Shown here piece by piece: positions 47,484 through 56,922 of a stretch of DNA of 64,000 nucleotides (positions are counted from its first letter, which is position 1; the number at the start of each line of letters is the position of its first letter). The stretch is from the NCBI RefSeq assembly GCF_016107535.1, contig NZ_JABASQ010000002.1:124001-188000 (forward strand), given 5' to 3'. Below the pieces are notes generated by a model. The model was given only the letters and a program-made list of their open reading frames with translations. It searched no databases and was not told the DNA's origin. The translations under genes and the position numbers were made by a program. The stretch comes from Psychrobacter cibarius. GTDB taxonomy: Bacteria; Pseudomonadota; Gammaproteobacteria; Pseudomonadales; Moraxellaceae.

Positions 47484-48785
47484 TTAGACGCGAGTCTCAC
47501 CATGACCATACACGATCCATTTTTGTGAGGTGAGACCTTCAAGTCCTACTGGACCACGAGCGTGGATTTTATCGGTCGAGATGCCAATCTCGGCACCCAA
47601 TCCATACTCAAAGCCATCGGCAAAACGGCTAGAGGCGTTAATCATAACGCTCGCCGAGTCGACTTCACGGATGAAACGTTGCGACTTGGTATAGTTGTCG
47701 GTAATGATGACGTCGGTATGATGGCTGCCATGAGTATTGATATGTTCAATGGCTTCGTCAATACCTGACAAGACTTTTACCGCTAAGATAGGCGCTAAAT
47801 ATTCGGTATCCCAATCCTCAGCAGTGGCCGCAGACAAATGTCCAGCAAGCTTAGCATTGTCATTTAAGATGGCTTGCGACTTGTCATCAAGGCGCAATTG
47901 CATCGCATCGTCAGCGGCGATGATGGCTTCGGCAATCTTTGGCAATAGCGCACCCGCGACTGATTCGTCGATCAATAGCGTCTCCATAGTATTACACGTA
48001 CCGTAGCGATGGGTTTTTGCATTGACGCTGACTTTGATGGCGATTTCGGCATCTGCATCGCTATCGATAAAGGTATGGCAGTTGCCATCTAAATGCTTGA
48101 TGACAGGAACACGAGCATCACGGCTGATACGTTCAATCAATCCTTTGCCACCGCGTGGGACAATGACATCGACATAATCTGTCATGGTGATCAGCTCGCC
48201 GACAGCAGCACGAGCTGTCGTTTGTAATACTTGCACACTGTGCTCAGACAGCCCGACTTTTTGTAGTCCTTCCAAGATACACTTGGCAATCGCTTGGTTG
48301 GATTCAAACGCTTCAGAGCCGCCGCGCAAGATAATAGCGTTGCCTGATTTTAGCGCCAATGAAGCCGCTTCTAAGGTCACATTAGGGCGCGACTCATAAA
48401 TCATACCGACGACGCCGAGCGGCACCCGCATTTTACCCAAATGAATCCCTGATGGCTGATAGGTCATGTCAGTGACTTCGCCGATAGGGTCTGGTAATGA
48501 GGCGACGTCTTTTAACCCTTGGAGCATACCGTCAAAGCGGGCATCATTTAGCGCTAAGCGATCCAGTAAGGCTGCCTCTAAATCGTTGCTTTGTCCATTA
48601 TCCATATCGATTTTATTGGCGGCCAAAATATCTGATTTGGCCTCTTTTAATACATCATGAATCGCCATTAATGCTGAGTTTTTGTCACCAGTGTTTGCCG
48701 CAGCCAGTAAACGAGAAGCTGCTCGTGCTTGTTTGCCAACAGCTTGCATATAGGCAGTAACGTCTGTGGTATTCGATTGACTCAT
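47484..48785 (-). CDS. proA: Gamma-glutamyl phosphate reductase ProA
   Basis: Second step of proline synthesis: NADPH reduction of gamma-glutamyl phosphate to glutamate semialdehyde. The 433-residue aldehyde-dehydrogenase-type protein contains [48 protein letters not shown], the catalytic Cys in [15 protein letters not shown], and the ending [25 protein letters not shown] (read in parts). AAGGA lies nine bases before the ATG. proB is not adjacent. The 450-base spacer upstream (48786-49235) shows no gene, only a small dyad ATACCTG-T-CAGGTAT at 48869-48883. Confidence 0.96.
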   Translation of the reverse strand: MSQSNTTDVTAYMQAVGKQARAASRLLAAANTGDKNSALMAIHDVLKEAKSDILAANKIDMDNGQSNDLEAALLDRLALNDARFDGMLQGLKDVASLPDPIGEVTDMTYQPSGIHLGKMRVPLGVVGMIYESRPNVTLEAASLALKSGNAIILRGGSEAFESNQAIAKCILEGLQKVGLSEHSVQVLQTTARAAVGELITMTDYVDVIVPRGGKGLIERISRDARVPVIKHLDGNCHTFIDSDADAEIAIKVSVNAKTHRYGTCNTMETLLIDESVAGALLPKIAEAIIAADDAMQLRLDDKSQAILNDNAKLAGHLSAATAEDWDTEYLAPILAVKVLSGIDEAIEHINTHGSHHTDVIITDNYTKSQRFIREVDSASVMINASSRFADGFEYGLGAEIGISTDKIHARGPVGLEGLTSQKWIVYGHGETRV

Positions 48786-49235
48786 AAATTATTTTCCTTA
48801 TGGTTATAAATGTTTTAAGCAAATGAAAGCGCCCAAAAAGGCGAAAATGTGGCAAAAAGATGATTTTGATACCTGTCAGGTATTATGCTATTTAACATAG
48901 AGGAGATTGAGGCGATAGTAAAGATGATTTTGTGAACAGTGCCTGCTTTACATAGCGTTTATGAGCATGGTCGTCGCCTCATTTTACTGACTTTACCATT
49001 ACTGAGTCCTTGCCACTTCATGATACAAATATCATTTTAGAGAAAGCAAAAACGCAAGCTTTCGGTTACGTGGTTTTAACAGAACTGCGTTGTAACTACT
49101 AAGGTAGCTAGCATTAATCATACGTATAGTAGAGCTTAACGGTGCATCAAAAAGCAATTAAAGGGCAGACATTCATGTACGAATGGTTGCTCGTCAAATA
49201 CAATTCAATAAATGAAATAATGATGGAGAATAAAA

Positions 49236-49559
49236 ATGTCTATTAGAAATGACACTATCGACAACACCACGCGTAAAAGCTTGCTGACAGTTGGTTTGGT
49301 TGCCGCGGCATTGACATTGGGCGCTTGCGGTAAGAAAGAAGAAGCCCCTATGGAAACTGCTCCAGCCGTTGATGCACAAACAGCGGTAGAGGATGAAGCC
49401 ACTGGTGTTGCGACAGCAGGCGAAGATGATGATATTGCAGTTGCTAGCGCCGATGATGGCATGGCAGTGGGTAGTAATGATGATGTGGCGGTGGCAACAG
49501 CAGATGACGCCGAAGTGCTAGATGGTACTGAGAGCGAAGAACATGTCTCGACGTATTAA
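49236..49559 (+). CDS. Small acidic lipoprotein with degenerate DD-xAV repeats
   Basis: A 107-residue protein with a signal peptide ending in the lipobox LTLGAC (about residues 26-31), then KKEE and a highly acidic, disordered-looking tail. The tail repeats a motif of two Asp followed by IAVASA, GMAVGSN or VAVATA. There is a good ribosome-binding site (GGAG seven bases before the ATG). I do not recognise a family; it is probably an outer-membrane anchored lipoprotein of unknown role. A weak terminator-like hairpin with six T ends near 49697. Confidence 0.7.
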   Translation: MSIRNDTIDNTTRKSLLTVGLVAAALTLGACGKKEEAPMETAPAVDAQTAVEDEATGVATAGEDDDIAVASADDGMAVGSNDDVAVATADDAEVLDGTESEEHVSTY

Positions 49560-49942
49560 ATCGCTATCTTGATTAACTAGTTATCATTAGTTGATGATAT
49601 AAGCGAATAAAACTAGATAATCAGATAAAACTACGCCCAGTACACGAAAGTGATAAAATAAGGCTCAGCGCTGTAAATACAGTCTGGGCTTTTTTGTGTT
49701 ATCTATTTAGTGGCTTATTAATATTTATTTACCACTGATTGAGCATCTGGTTCAATACAGGATTTGCCTTTTTGCTGTGTAATAAGAGACAATGTGACAT
49801 TTTTTCTATTTGTGTCACGAATCATTGCCTTATCACAATAATGCTATGATTGATGCTGATACTATTTATGCTGCCTATGCCGCTATTTTTTATTTATTTT
49901 TATTCGTGTTTTCACTCATATTTATTGGAAGTCTGCTGAACC

Positions 49943-50740
49943 ATGCTTGATATTGCAAAAGATCCGACTCGGCCTATCGCCTTAGATTTACAAGACGTCC
50001 ATAAAAGCTATGGCTCATTGGCAGTGCTAAAAGGAGTGTCCCTTACCGCATATGACGGTGATGTCATCTCTATTTTGGGCTCATCAGGCTCAGGTAAATC
50101 TACCTTGTTGCGCTGCATTAATTTGCTCGAAAAGCCCAATCAAGGTCGTATTATTATCGGTAATGATGAGCTGATGCTCAAGCCTGCCAAGTCAGGTGAG
50201 CTGCAAGCGGTCGATATCAAGCAATTGGAAAACTTGCGCGCGCGCGTGGGTTTTGTTTTCCAAAACTTTAACTTGTGGCCGCATAAAACGATTTTGCAAA
50301 ACATCATCGAAGGGCCAACGCAAGTTTTAAAGATTAAAAAAGATCAAGCCATTAGCGATGCTGAAAAACTGCTCGATAAAGTCGGTTTGCTTGATAAAAA
50401 AGACGCGTATCCAGCGAATTTATCTGGCGGTCAGCGTCAGCGTGTCGCTATTGCCCGTGCGCTTGCCATGCAGCCACAGGTGCTACTATTCGATGAGCCA
50501 ACCTCAGCCTTAGATCCTGAGCTGGTCAATGAAGTGCTCGCTGTCATGCGTGAGTTGGCAGAAGAGGGGCGCACTATGCTTATCGTCACCCATGAGATGC
50601 GTTTTGCGAGAGAAGTATCAAGCAAAGTGGTGTTCTTGCATCAAGGCGTGATTGAAGAGATTGGCACGCCTGAGCAAGTTTTTGATAATCCTACCTCTGA
50701 GCGTGTCAAAGACTTTATGGCATCGCATCGTCAGAACTAG
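49943..50740 (+). CDS. Polar amino acid ABC transporter ATP-binding protein (HisP/ArtP type)
   Basis: A 265-residue ATPase of the PAAT importer family. Walker [20 protein letters not shown]-loop [17 protein letters not shown], the signature [19 protein letters not shown], Walker [17 protein letters not shown] and the His switch in IVTHEM are all present. The LL-KP-GRI and [14 protein letters not shown] phrases are those of HisP, ArtP and GlnQ. It is the only ATPase near the three binding proteins and two permeases that follow, so it very probably energises them. About 300 bases separate it from the first binding-protein gene, suggesting separate promoters. Confidence 0.93.
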   Translation: MLDIAKDPTRPIALDLQDVHKSYGSLAVLKGVSLTAYDGDVISILGSSGSGKSTLLRCINLLEKPNQGRIIIGNDELMLKPAKSGELQAVDIKQLENLRARVGFVFQNFNLWPHKTILQNIIEGPTQVLKIKKDQAISDAEKLLDKVGLLDKKDAYPANLSGGQRQRVAIARALAMQPQVLLFDEPTSALDPELVNEVLAVMRELAEEGRTMLIVTHEMRFAREVSSKVVFLHQGVIEEIGTPEQVFDNPTSERVKDFMASHRQN

Positions 50741-51054
50741 CCTCGTATTTAGTATCCGTTTTATACGCAAAAATGGGGTGGTAATATTCTTACCACCCTA
50801 TCGTCATTTTATTTTAAGCGTAAAATTACTGCTTAGTAAGCAGCGTTGACCGTTTATTACTCGTTAATAACAGTCGGTATGTAAAACGTTTGTTTTTGAT
50901 ATTTTACTCAGGTATTATCAAAAGGTTTACAGGTGGTCGATAATGACGGCTGCTTGTGTATTCTGCTATCTATATTGCTTGTCTGGCAGGGACGTCAGAG
51001 AACAAAATATCAGAACCCTACATTAAAAACCCATCAGAATTTAAGGAATGTATG

Positions 51055-51852
51055 ATGTCGAATTCTCGCCTATTGTGGTCATCGATGACCGTTACCGCCG
51101 CATTGATGCTGAGCGCCTGTAGTCAACCGGCTAATGAAACTACTGATAGCAACACTGACGCCGCTGCAGCAGAAACGGCTGGCAAGACCATTCGTATCGC
51201 GACCGAAGGTGCTTATCCTCCTTTTAACTACACCAATGCTGATGGCAGCTTGGCAGGCTACGATATTGACGTTGCCAATGCCTTGTGTAAACAGATGCAA
51301 GCCAAATGTGAAATCGTCGCTCAAGATTGGGATGGTATTATTCCGGGTCTTTTAGCACAAAAATATGATGCAGTGATTGCGGGTATGTCTATTACACCTG
51401 AGCGTCAAGAAAAAGTCGACTTTACCGAGCCTTACTTTGCCAATACGATGGTTTGGCTGACCGATACCAAAGGCAGTTTTGATCCTATGGCGATCAAAAA
51501 CTTGACACTTGGTGGTCAACGTTCAACCACGCCTGGCGCTTATTTACAAGATAACTATGAAGGCAAAGACGGCAATACTGTGCAGTTGTATGACAATTAT
51601 GACAATGCTTATCTGGATCTAAAGTCTGGTCGTAGCGATGCAGTATTGGCGGAAAAAGTCTCTGCCAAATCATGGTTGGCAGACAACCCTGAAGGCTTTG
51701 GTATCGTTGGTGACGAAATTGACAATGACGACAATATTGCCATTGCTGTTCGTAAAGGTGACGCACTCAGAGACGACTTTAATAAAGCACTCAGCGAAAT
51801 CCGTAGTAACGGTGAGCTGGCACGTCTTGAGCAAGCGAACTTTGGTCAATAA
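51055..51852 (+). CDS. Amino acid ABC transporter binding lipoprotein 1 (family 3)
   Basis: About 265 residues. A signal peptide ends in the lipobox LMLSAC; the mature protein is a family 3 solute-binding protein: IRIATEGAYPPFNYTNADGSLAGYDIDVANALC, AQDWDGIIPGLLAQKYDAVIAGMSITPERQEKVDFTEPYF (read in parts), QRSTTPGAYL and AYLDLKSGRSDAVLAEK. These resemble Lys/Arg/Orn binding proteins such as ArgT. The frame runs upstream to 50956, but AAGGA seven bases before the ATG at 51055 sets the start (the preceding ATG at 51052 is also possible). First of three tandem paralogues. Confidence 0.9.
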   Translation: MSNSRLLWSSMTVTAALMLSACSQPANETTDSNTDAAAAETAGKTIRIATEGAYPPFNYTNADGSLAGYDIDVANALCKQMQAKCEIVAQDWDGIIPGLLAQKYDAVIAGMSITPERQEKVDFTEPYFANTMVWLTDTKGSFDPMAIKNLTLGGQRSTTPGAYLQDNYEGKDGNTVQLYDNYDNAYLDLKSGRSDAVLAEKVSAKSWLADNPEGFGIVGDEIDNDDNIAIAVRKGDALRDDFNKALSEIRSNGELARLEQANFGQ

Positions 51853-51884
51853 TCTTCTGATTGAAAAATGAAGGAATAGCAAAC

Positions 51885-52811
51885 ATGACAATATCAATGA
51901 CATCATCATTAAAAACTAAGGCGCTTTGGCTTGCGCCATTAAGTGCCGCGATGCTTATGCTGGCTGGTTGTAATAATAGCGCCACGCCAGAAGATGGGGC
52001 GGCAGCTGACACCACAGCCGATGCACCTATGAACATAAAAATTGCCACCGAATCAAGCTATAAGCCGTTCAGTTATACCGATGCTGATGGCAAGTTAATT
52101 GGTTATGAGATTGAGCTGGTCGACGCTCTGTGTGCACAAATGAAAGCAAAATGTGAAGTCATCTCACAAGATTGGGATGGTCTCATTCCTGGTCTAAATG
52201 CCCAAAAATTCGATGCAATTATCGCAGGTATGTCGATCACGCCTGAGCGTAAAGAAGTGGTTGAATTCACTGACCCGTACTTTCACACTGGCATTATCTT
52301 GATTGGTAAAAAAGGTGATGACATTCGCGTCGATGCATTAAAAGGTCAGCCCATTGCCTCACAGCGCTCAACCGTCGCTTCACAGTACTTGCAGGATGAA
52401 CATGCAGATGCTGATATCAAGCTTTATGATACCCAGGACAATGCGTATCTGGATCTGACTTCAGGTCGCGTACGGGCAATGATGTCCGATAAAGTCACTG
52501 GCATCGATTGGCTAAAAACGGATGCTGGCAAAGATTATGAAGTAAAAGGACAAGAAATCAGCACCGACGAAGATGCCATGGGTATCGCGCTTCGTAAAGG
52601 CGATCCATTGGTCGCTAAGTTCAATAAAGCGTTGGCTGAATTAAAAGAAAACGGTACTTATGACCAAATCACAGGCAGCTATTTTGGCACCAGCTCTACT
52701 GCTGCTGCGCAAAAAGCCGTGGCAACCACCGACGTAAAAGAAGTGATGGTGGTTGAAGGTGATGATGCTGTTGAAGTGAAAGAAGAATCAGCTGAAGCGG
52801 CGACTAACTAA
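51885..52811 (+). CDS. Amino acid ABC transporter binding lipoprotein 2 (family 3)
   Basis: About 308 residues, paralogous to its neighbours. Lipobox LMLAGC, then IKIATESSYKPFSYTDADGKLIGYEIELVDALC, SQDWDGLIPGLNAQKFDAIIAGMSITPERKEVVEFTDPYF (in parts), QRSTVASQYLQDEH and LDLTSGRVRAMMSDK. It carries a C-terminal acidic extension of about 35 residues (VVEGDDAVEVKEESAEAA) that the first copy lacks. The frame opens at a TTG at 51861, but GAAGGA nine bases before the ATG at 51885 is the better start. It begins 32 bases after gene 1, so it is co-transcribed. Confidence 0.9.
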   Translation: MTISMTSSLKTKALWLAPLSAAMLMLAGCNNSATPEDGAAADTTADAPMNIKIATESSYKPFSYTDADGKLIGYEIELVDALCAQMKAKCEVISQDWDGLIPGLNAQKFDAIIAGMSITPERKEVVEFTDPYFHTGIILIGKKGDDIRVDALKGQPIASQRSTVASQYLQDEHADADIKLYDTQDNAYLDLTSGRVRAMMSDKVTGIDWLKTDAGKDYEVKGQEISTDEDAMGIALRKGDPLVAKFNKALAELKENGTYDQITGSYFGTSSTAAAQKAVATTDVKEVMVVEGDDAVEVKEESAEAATN

Positions 52812-52913
52812 TATCATAGCTCATCTCTGTGCTCGGCTGATATGGCTGTCACGTATGGCGATATTCACTCATAGAGATGAGTGTTACTTTACTCACAAAC
52901 CCCAAGGATGATC

Positions 52914-53825
52914 ATGAACAACCATTTTGACCAACACCGTGCAATCGCGAACGCATCCGTTATCAATGGCATCAAGGCGCGACGTTTTTCAGCGCCCTTG
53001 CTTGCGATGGCGGCGCTTTTAACCTTAGTAGGGTGTAGCAATGGTCAAAATGATGCAAATGATGATGTCAGCCCAGACGCCGCTGAGACCGCAGCGACGG
53101 GTGATGTCTTGCGTATTGGTACCGAAGGCGCTTATGCTCCCTTTAACTATACCAATGCGGATGGCACCCTTGGTGGTTTTGATGTTGATATTGCCAATGC
53201 TATCTGTGCCGATATGAAGGTAACATGTGAAATCACAGCGCAAGATTGGGACGGTATCATCCCGGGTCTAAAAGCGGGTAAGTACGATGCGATTGTGGCC
53301 GCCATGTCGGTGACGCCTGAGCGTGAGCAACAAGTCAGCTTTACAGAGCCGTACTTTAGCAATACCTTGGTGTTTTTGGCCAAAAAAGACAGCAGCTTCG
53401 ATCCCAATAATAGCGATGATATCAATGCGCATTCTATTGCCGCTCAGCGCTCGACCATTTCTTCGCAGTGGTTAGAAAAGGTTTATCCGAATGCTGACAT
53501 GAAGCTTTATGACACGCTAAGTAATGCGTTTTTGGATTTGGGTTCGAATCGTGTTGATGCGATGGTGTCTGATAAGCTGCCAGCGCTAGAATGGCTTGGC
53601 TCCACCTCAGGCAGTCAGTATGCGCTCAAAGGTCAAGAGATTGACATCAATGATAATTTTGCCATCGCGGTGCGTCCAGGCGATGCATTGCAAGCAAAAA
53701 TTAATAAGTCATTGGTCAATATTAAAGCCGATGGCACTTACGATAAAATCAATCAAAAATATTTTGCGATTCCAGCGTCAAGCTCAACGGTCACTACTGA
53801 GCCGGCAGAAAAACCTGCTGAATAA
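52914..53825 (+). CDS. Amino acid ABC transporter binding lipoprotein 3 (family 3)
   Basis: About 303 residues. After an unusually long basic n-region (about 30 residues) comes a hydrophobic stretch and the lipobox LTLVGC. The binding domain follows: LRIGTEGAYAPFNYTNADGTLGGFDVDIANAIC, AQDWDGIIPGLKAGKYDAIVAAMSVTPEREQQVSFTEPYF (in parts), AQRSTISSQWLEK and LDLGSNRVDAMVSDK. It is closer to copy 1 in the TEGAY-PFNYTNADG segment. The frame opens at a GTG at 52881; AAGGA five bases before the ATG at 52914 decides the start. A terminator follows. Confidence 0.9.
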   Translation: MNNHFDQHRAIANASVINGIKARRFSAPLLAMAALLTLVGCSNGQNDANDDVSPDAAETAATGDVLRIGTEGAYAPFNYTNADGTLGGFDVDIANAICADMKVTCEITAQDWDGIIPGLKAGKYDAIVAAMSVTPEREQQVSFTEPYFSNTLVFLAKKDSSFDPNNSDDINAHSIAAQRSTISSQWLEKVYPNADMKLYDTLSNAFLDLGSNRVDAMVSDKLPALEWLGSTSGSQYALKGQEIDINDNFAIAVRPGDALQAKINKSLVNIKADGTYDKINQKYFAIPASSSTVTTEPAEKPAE

Positions 53826-53909
53826 GTCTTAAAATACATTTAGTACTGTTGCGTCGTAACCGTGAGAATGGTGATTTTTAATAGGTTAATTTGAATTCCA
53901 TTTCATAGG

Positions 53910-53947
53910 AAGGGTATTGCTTCAATAGCGATATCCTTTTTTTGTTT
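53910..53947 (+). terminator. Terminator after the third binding-protein gene
   Basis: An 11-bp stem AAGGGTATTGC / GCGATATCCTT with two G-T pairs and seven or more T. The rest of the spacer to 54283 (about 335 bases) has no supported gene and should hold the permease promoter. Confidence 0.8.
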
Positions 53948-54283
53948 TTTATAAAAAATAGTTCGGTCTTGTGATATTGACTGTTCGGTTTGTAAAAATA
54001 TGACTAATCTAATGTGTTTTTAAGAAGATAAGCGTCTATTTAAGCACTGCTTTTACGTGTGAGTATTAACATAGCTGGCAGCGAATATGATAAAATCAGC
54101 GCTCATTTCTACTGTGTCAATTTCCGCCGCAATAATCGTATTGATTTGACGTCGATCTATGACGCAAAGCACCAAGGTCTATTTGGTATAAAATACGCTT
54201 ATCAGCAGCGCTCAGCGATTGATGCTGATTCTTTTAACTCATATTTTGCAAATTGCTAATATAAAGAGACTGAGTGGATAATT

Positions 54284-55018
54284 GTGTTTGATTTACAAGG
54301 ATTTGGCGCGCTACTACTGAGCGGCGCTACCGTCACCATCAAGCTTGCCATGACCAGTTTAGTCATTGGCATGGCTTTAGGGCTGCTCGGTGCCACAGCT
54401 AAGCTGTCCAATGTCTGGCTGCTGCGTAAAATTGCGACTGTATATACGGCGACAATGCGCGGTATTCCAGAGTTGCTATTGGTATTGTTTATCTATTACG
54501 GTGGCTCTATGCTGCTGATGACGATTCTCAAAAAATTCGGCTATAACGAATATGTTGAGATCAGTGCCTTTTGGGGTGGCGTGATGGCGTTGTCTATCGC
54601 GTTTGGCGCTTATGCGACTGAAATTTTTCGCATGTCGATCCAAGAGATTCCAATAGGGCAGAAGGAGGCGGCGCAAGCGATTGGTATGCGTCCTTTCCAG
54701 ACGTTTTATCGCATTACTTTGCCACAAGTTTGGCAGATTGCGTTGCCAGGATTGGGCAATTTGTTTTTGGTGTTGCTCAAAGATACCGCATTGGTATCGG
54801 TCGTGGGTCTCAAAGACATCATGTATCAGGCATCACGTGCCGCCCAATCAACGCAGCAGCCATTTACTTTTTATATGGCAGCGGCGATTATTTATCTGGG
54901 TTTAACCATGTTGATTACTGGTTTTATGATGTGGCTCGAATGGCGCGCCAATCCAGCGGCACGCTACGCTAAAAAGCTGAGCCGTCAGTCAACCCACCGT
55001 CAATCGACCATAGGATAG
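54284..55018 (+). CDS. Polar amino acid ABC transporter permease (HisQ/ArtQ type)
   Basis: A 244-residue inner-membrane permease with about five helices. The N-terminal FGALLLSGATVTIKLAMTSLVIGMALGLLGA and the EAA loop YATEIFRMSIQEIPIGQKEAAQAIGM-RPFQTFYRITLPQ (in parts) are characteristic of the HisMQ family. It starts with GTG, preceded by GAGTGGA. Twelve bases separate it from the second permease gene, which therefore belongs to the same transcript. It probably pairs with it and with the ATPase at 49943. Confidence 0.92.
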   Translation: MFDLQGFGALLLSGATVTIKLAMTSLVIGMALGLLGATAKLSNVWLLRKIATVYTATMRGIPELLLVLFIYYGGSMLLMTILKKFGYNEYVEISAFWGGVMALSIAFGAYATEIFRMSIQEIPIGQKEAAQAIGMRPFQTFYRITLPQVWQIALPGLGNLFLVLLKDTALVSVVGLKDIMYQASRAAQSTQQPFTFYMAAAIIYLGLTMLITGFMMWLEWRANPAARYAKKLSRQSTHRQSTIG

Positions 55019-55030
55019 AGGAGAGATACT

Positions 55031-55756
55031 ATGGATTGGAATTGGCAGGTCATTTTTGATAGTATTCCTGATTTATTAAACGGGGCAGTATTGACCGTAC
55101 AGCTGGTAGTTATCTCAGGTATTATCGGTCTATTTTTTGGTTTGGTTTTAGCCCAGTTGCGCTTGTCAAAAAACTGGCTGGTACAGATACTACCATTTTC
55201 TTATATCTTCTTCTTCCGTGGCACGCCACTGCTGGTACAGATATTTTTGATTTATTATGGTCTAGGACAGTTTGAGGCTATACGGAATTCGTTCTTATGG
55301 GAACCTGTGCTCAGTCAAGCGTATTGGTGTGCCATCATTGCCTTTACCATGAATACCAGTGCTTATTTGGCAGAAATCATTCGCGGTGCGATTCAGACCA
55401 TTCCTGTTGGTGAGCTCGAAGCAGCTGACGCTATCGGTATGTCGAAATGGCAAAAGCTTACGCGTATTACCTTACCCCGTGCCTTTGGTATTGTCATTCC
55501 AGCCTACAGCAATGAAGTGATCTTTATGCTAAAAGGCAGTGCGCTTGCGTCAACCATCGCTTTGATGGATATCACGGGTGTCGCTCGAACCATTAGTGCG
55601 CGAACTTATACCTTGATGGAGCTGTTCTTCGCTGCTGGTATTATTTACCTTTTATTATCATGGGTGATTTTGTTTAGCTTTAGGTTGTTTGAAAAAAGAA
55701 TGAATCGCCACACAAGCTATGTACCGCCTGATGTAATGACCAACACCATACCTTAA
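55031..55756 (+). CDS. Polar amino acid ABC transporter permease (HisM/ArtM type)
   Basis: 241 residues, about five membrane helices. Signature parts are LLNGAVLTVQLVVISGIIGLFFG, YIFFFRGTPLLVQIFLIYYG, and the EAA loop AEIIRGAIQTIPVGELEAADAIGMSKWQK-LTRITLPRAFG (in parts), typical of the second permease of arginine/histidine importers. AGGAGAG precedes the ATG. Specificity for Arg/Lys/Orn/His is inferred only from the resemblance of the binding proteins to ArgT. The hairpin of a repeat-element copy follows and may act as terminator. Confidence 0.92.
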   Translation: MDWNWQVIFDSIPDLLNGAVLTVQLVVISGIIGLFFGLVLAQLRLSKNWLVQILPFSYIFFFRGTPLLVQIFLIYYGLGQFEAIRNSFLWEPVLSQAYWCAIIAFTMNTSAYLAEIIRGAIQTIPVGELEAADAIGMSKWQKLTRITLPRAFGIVIPAYSNEVIFMLKGSALASTIALMDITGVARTISARTYTLMELFFAAGIIYLLLSWVILFSFRLFEKRMNRHTSYVPPDVMTNTIP

Positions 55757-55790
55757 TGGTTTGGCTCAAAATAATGCTAAAAAATCAATG

Positions 55791-55890
55791 AAATAGCGGG
55801 TTAATATCTTAATATTAACCCGCTATTCTTTTGTTTAACTGCCATTTATCTCATTTTTATGGCTACTTTTAAAATGAAGATAAGCCCTAG
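55791..55890. repeat. Partial copy of the small inverted-repeat element (interior plus right end)
   Basis: Aligns with 60909-61010 of the full element, sharing TTAATATC, ATTTATCTCATTTTTAT and AAATGAAGA-(C/T)A-GCCCTAG. The left end is missing. It contains a perfect 16-bp stem AATAGCGGGTTAATAT / ATATTAACCCGCTATT (55792-55827) that could terminate the permease operon. Confidence 0.65.
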
Positions 55891-55956
55891 AAAAATAGCG
55901 ACAGATAGTGCAGTATGTATGACCAACCTATCAATAATCTGCTGTGAGTGCCTAGT

Positions 55957-56673
55957 ATGAGCCAATCACCCCATATGTCTTTAATCAATGCGATTGCTGC
56001 CAGCGTCAATGATGACGCGAGCATCGCAATGGTTAACGATAGCGTACGTGCATCCATCGGCAAGGTGGTCTGTGTCGGTCGTAACTATGCGGAGCACGCC
56101 CGCGAGCTTGGCAATGAGATACCAAAATCACCCATCTTATTTATGAAACCAGCATCGTCATTGGTCAGTGTGCGTCATGATATCGTCCGTCCCAATCCAG
56201 CGATATATGGTGAGACCCATTATGAAGCTGAGCTGTGTGTACAATTAGCAGCAGACTTATCGGCAGCCACGCTTGAACAAGCACAGCAAGCGATTGGTGG
56301 CGTGACTTTGGGGCTGGATTTGACCTTACGTGACTTGCAAAGTAAGCTCAAAGAGAAAGGTCATCCATGGGAGCGTGCTAAGTGTTTTGATGGTGCCTGT
56401 GTACTTGCCGATTGGATTGATCCGCAAGCGTTTGGTGATTTTAGTCATGTCGAATATCAGCTTTATATAAATGATGAGCTGAAGCAAGATGGTGATAGTG
56501 CTTTGATGCTATTCCCAGTTTATGAATTGCTGGCAGAGATTAGCCATGCCTTTAGCTTACAAGCAGGTGACGTGATTATGACTGGAACGCCAAGCGGCGT
56601 TGGCATATTACAAGCAGGCGATGCGTTAAAATTGAAGCTCGGTGCCCATGAATGGCAGGCGCAGGTTCAATAA
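55957..56673 (+). CDS. Fumarylacetoacetate hydrolase family protein (YcgM-like)
   Basis: About 238 residues. The FAH C-terminal-type fold is clear: GKVVCVGRNYAEHARELGNE, PILFMKPASSLV, the metal-binding Glu pair in THYEAELCVQLA and the downstream Asp in GLDLTLRDLQSKLKEKGHPWERAKCFDGAC (in parts), and IMTGTPSGVGILQAGD. Close relatives are acylpyruvate hydrolases or oxaloacetate tautomerases/decarboxylases; which applies cannot be decided here. The ATG at 55957 is preferred over a GTG three codons earlier. It is monocistronic, with a terminator at 56724-56756. Confidence 0.88.
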   Translation: MSQSPHMSLINAIAASVNDDASIAMVNDSVRASIGKVVCVGRNYAEHARELGNEIPKSPILFMKPASSLVSVRHDIVRPNPAIYGETHYEAELCVQLAADLSAATLEQAQQAIGGVTLGLDLTLRDLQSKLKEKGHPWERAKCFDGACVLADWIDPQAFGDFSHVEYQLYINDELKQDGDSALMLFPVYELLAEISHAFSLQAGDVIMTGTPSGVGILQAGDALKLKLGAHEWQAQVQ

Positions 56674-56723
56674 ATTTTTATAGCAGTACTATTTTATCAG
56701 TCGTCAAATGCAGCGACGCTATC

Positions 56724-56756
56724 AAAAAATCCCAAGTTAACGCTTGGGATTTTTTC
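56724..56756 (+). terminator. Terminator of FAH-family gene
   Basis: A 13-bp stem AAAAAATCCCAAG / CTTGGGATTTTTT with a six-base loop. The same stem core recurs after phoX at 59163-59193. Confidence 0.9.
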
Positions 56757-56780
56757 GTTTTATGAGGTGCTTACACAGTG

Positions 56781-56824
56781 CTGTCATGAGACTGTCATCT
56801 ATGTTTCAACGTTCTGTCATAAAC
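56781..56824 (+). promoter_or_regulatory. Multi-unit Pho box (PhoB binding site) upstream of phoX
   Basis: Three exact CTGTCAT heptamers at 56781, 56792 and 56814, all in an 11-base register; the position between (56803, GTTTCAA) is a degenerate unit. The PhoB consensus is repeats of CTGTCAT separated by four AT-rich bases. The site ends about 100 bases before the phoX ATG. Phosphate-starvation control of phoX is a firm inference; phoB itself is not in the window. Confidence 0.88.
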
Positions 56825-56922
56825 TCTCGGTAGACTTAGGCGTAATTCGTATTTTTGTAGTGATAATTGTAAAGCCGCGACCAACTCTCCGCCAATCCAG
56901 CCTAACAGCAAGGTGACTGATA

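Noticed and set aside
50956..51054. 33-residue extension of binding lipoprotein 1
   Set aside because: It would bury the lipoprotein signal peptide; AAGGA before 51055 gives a normal signal.
54059..54259. 66-codon GTG-start frame before the HisQ-type permease
   Set aside because: Non-ATG start, no ribosome-binding site, lies in a promoter-like AT-rich spacer.
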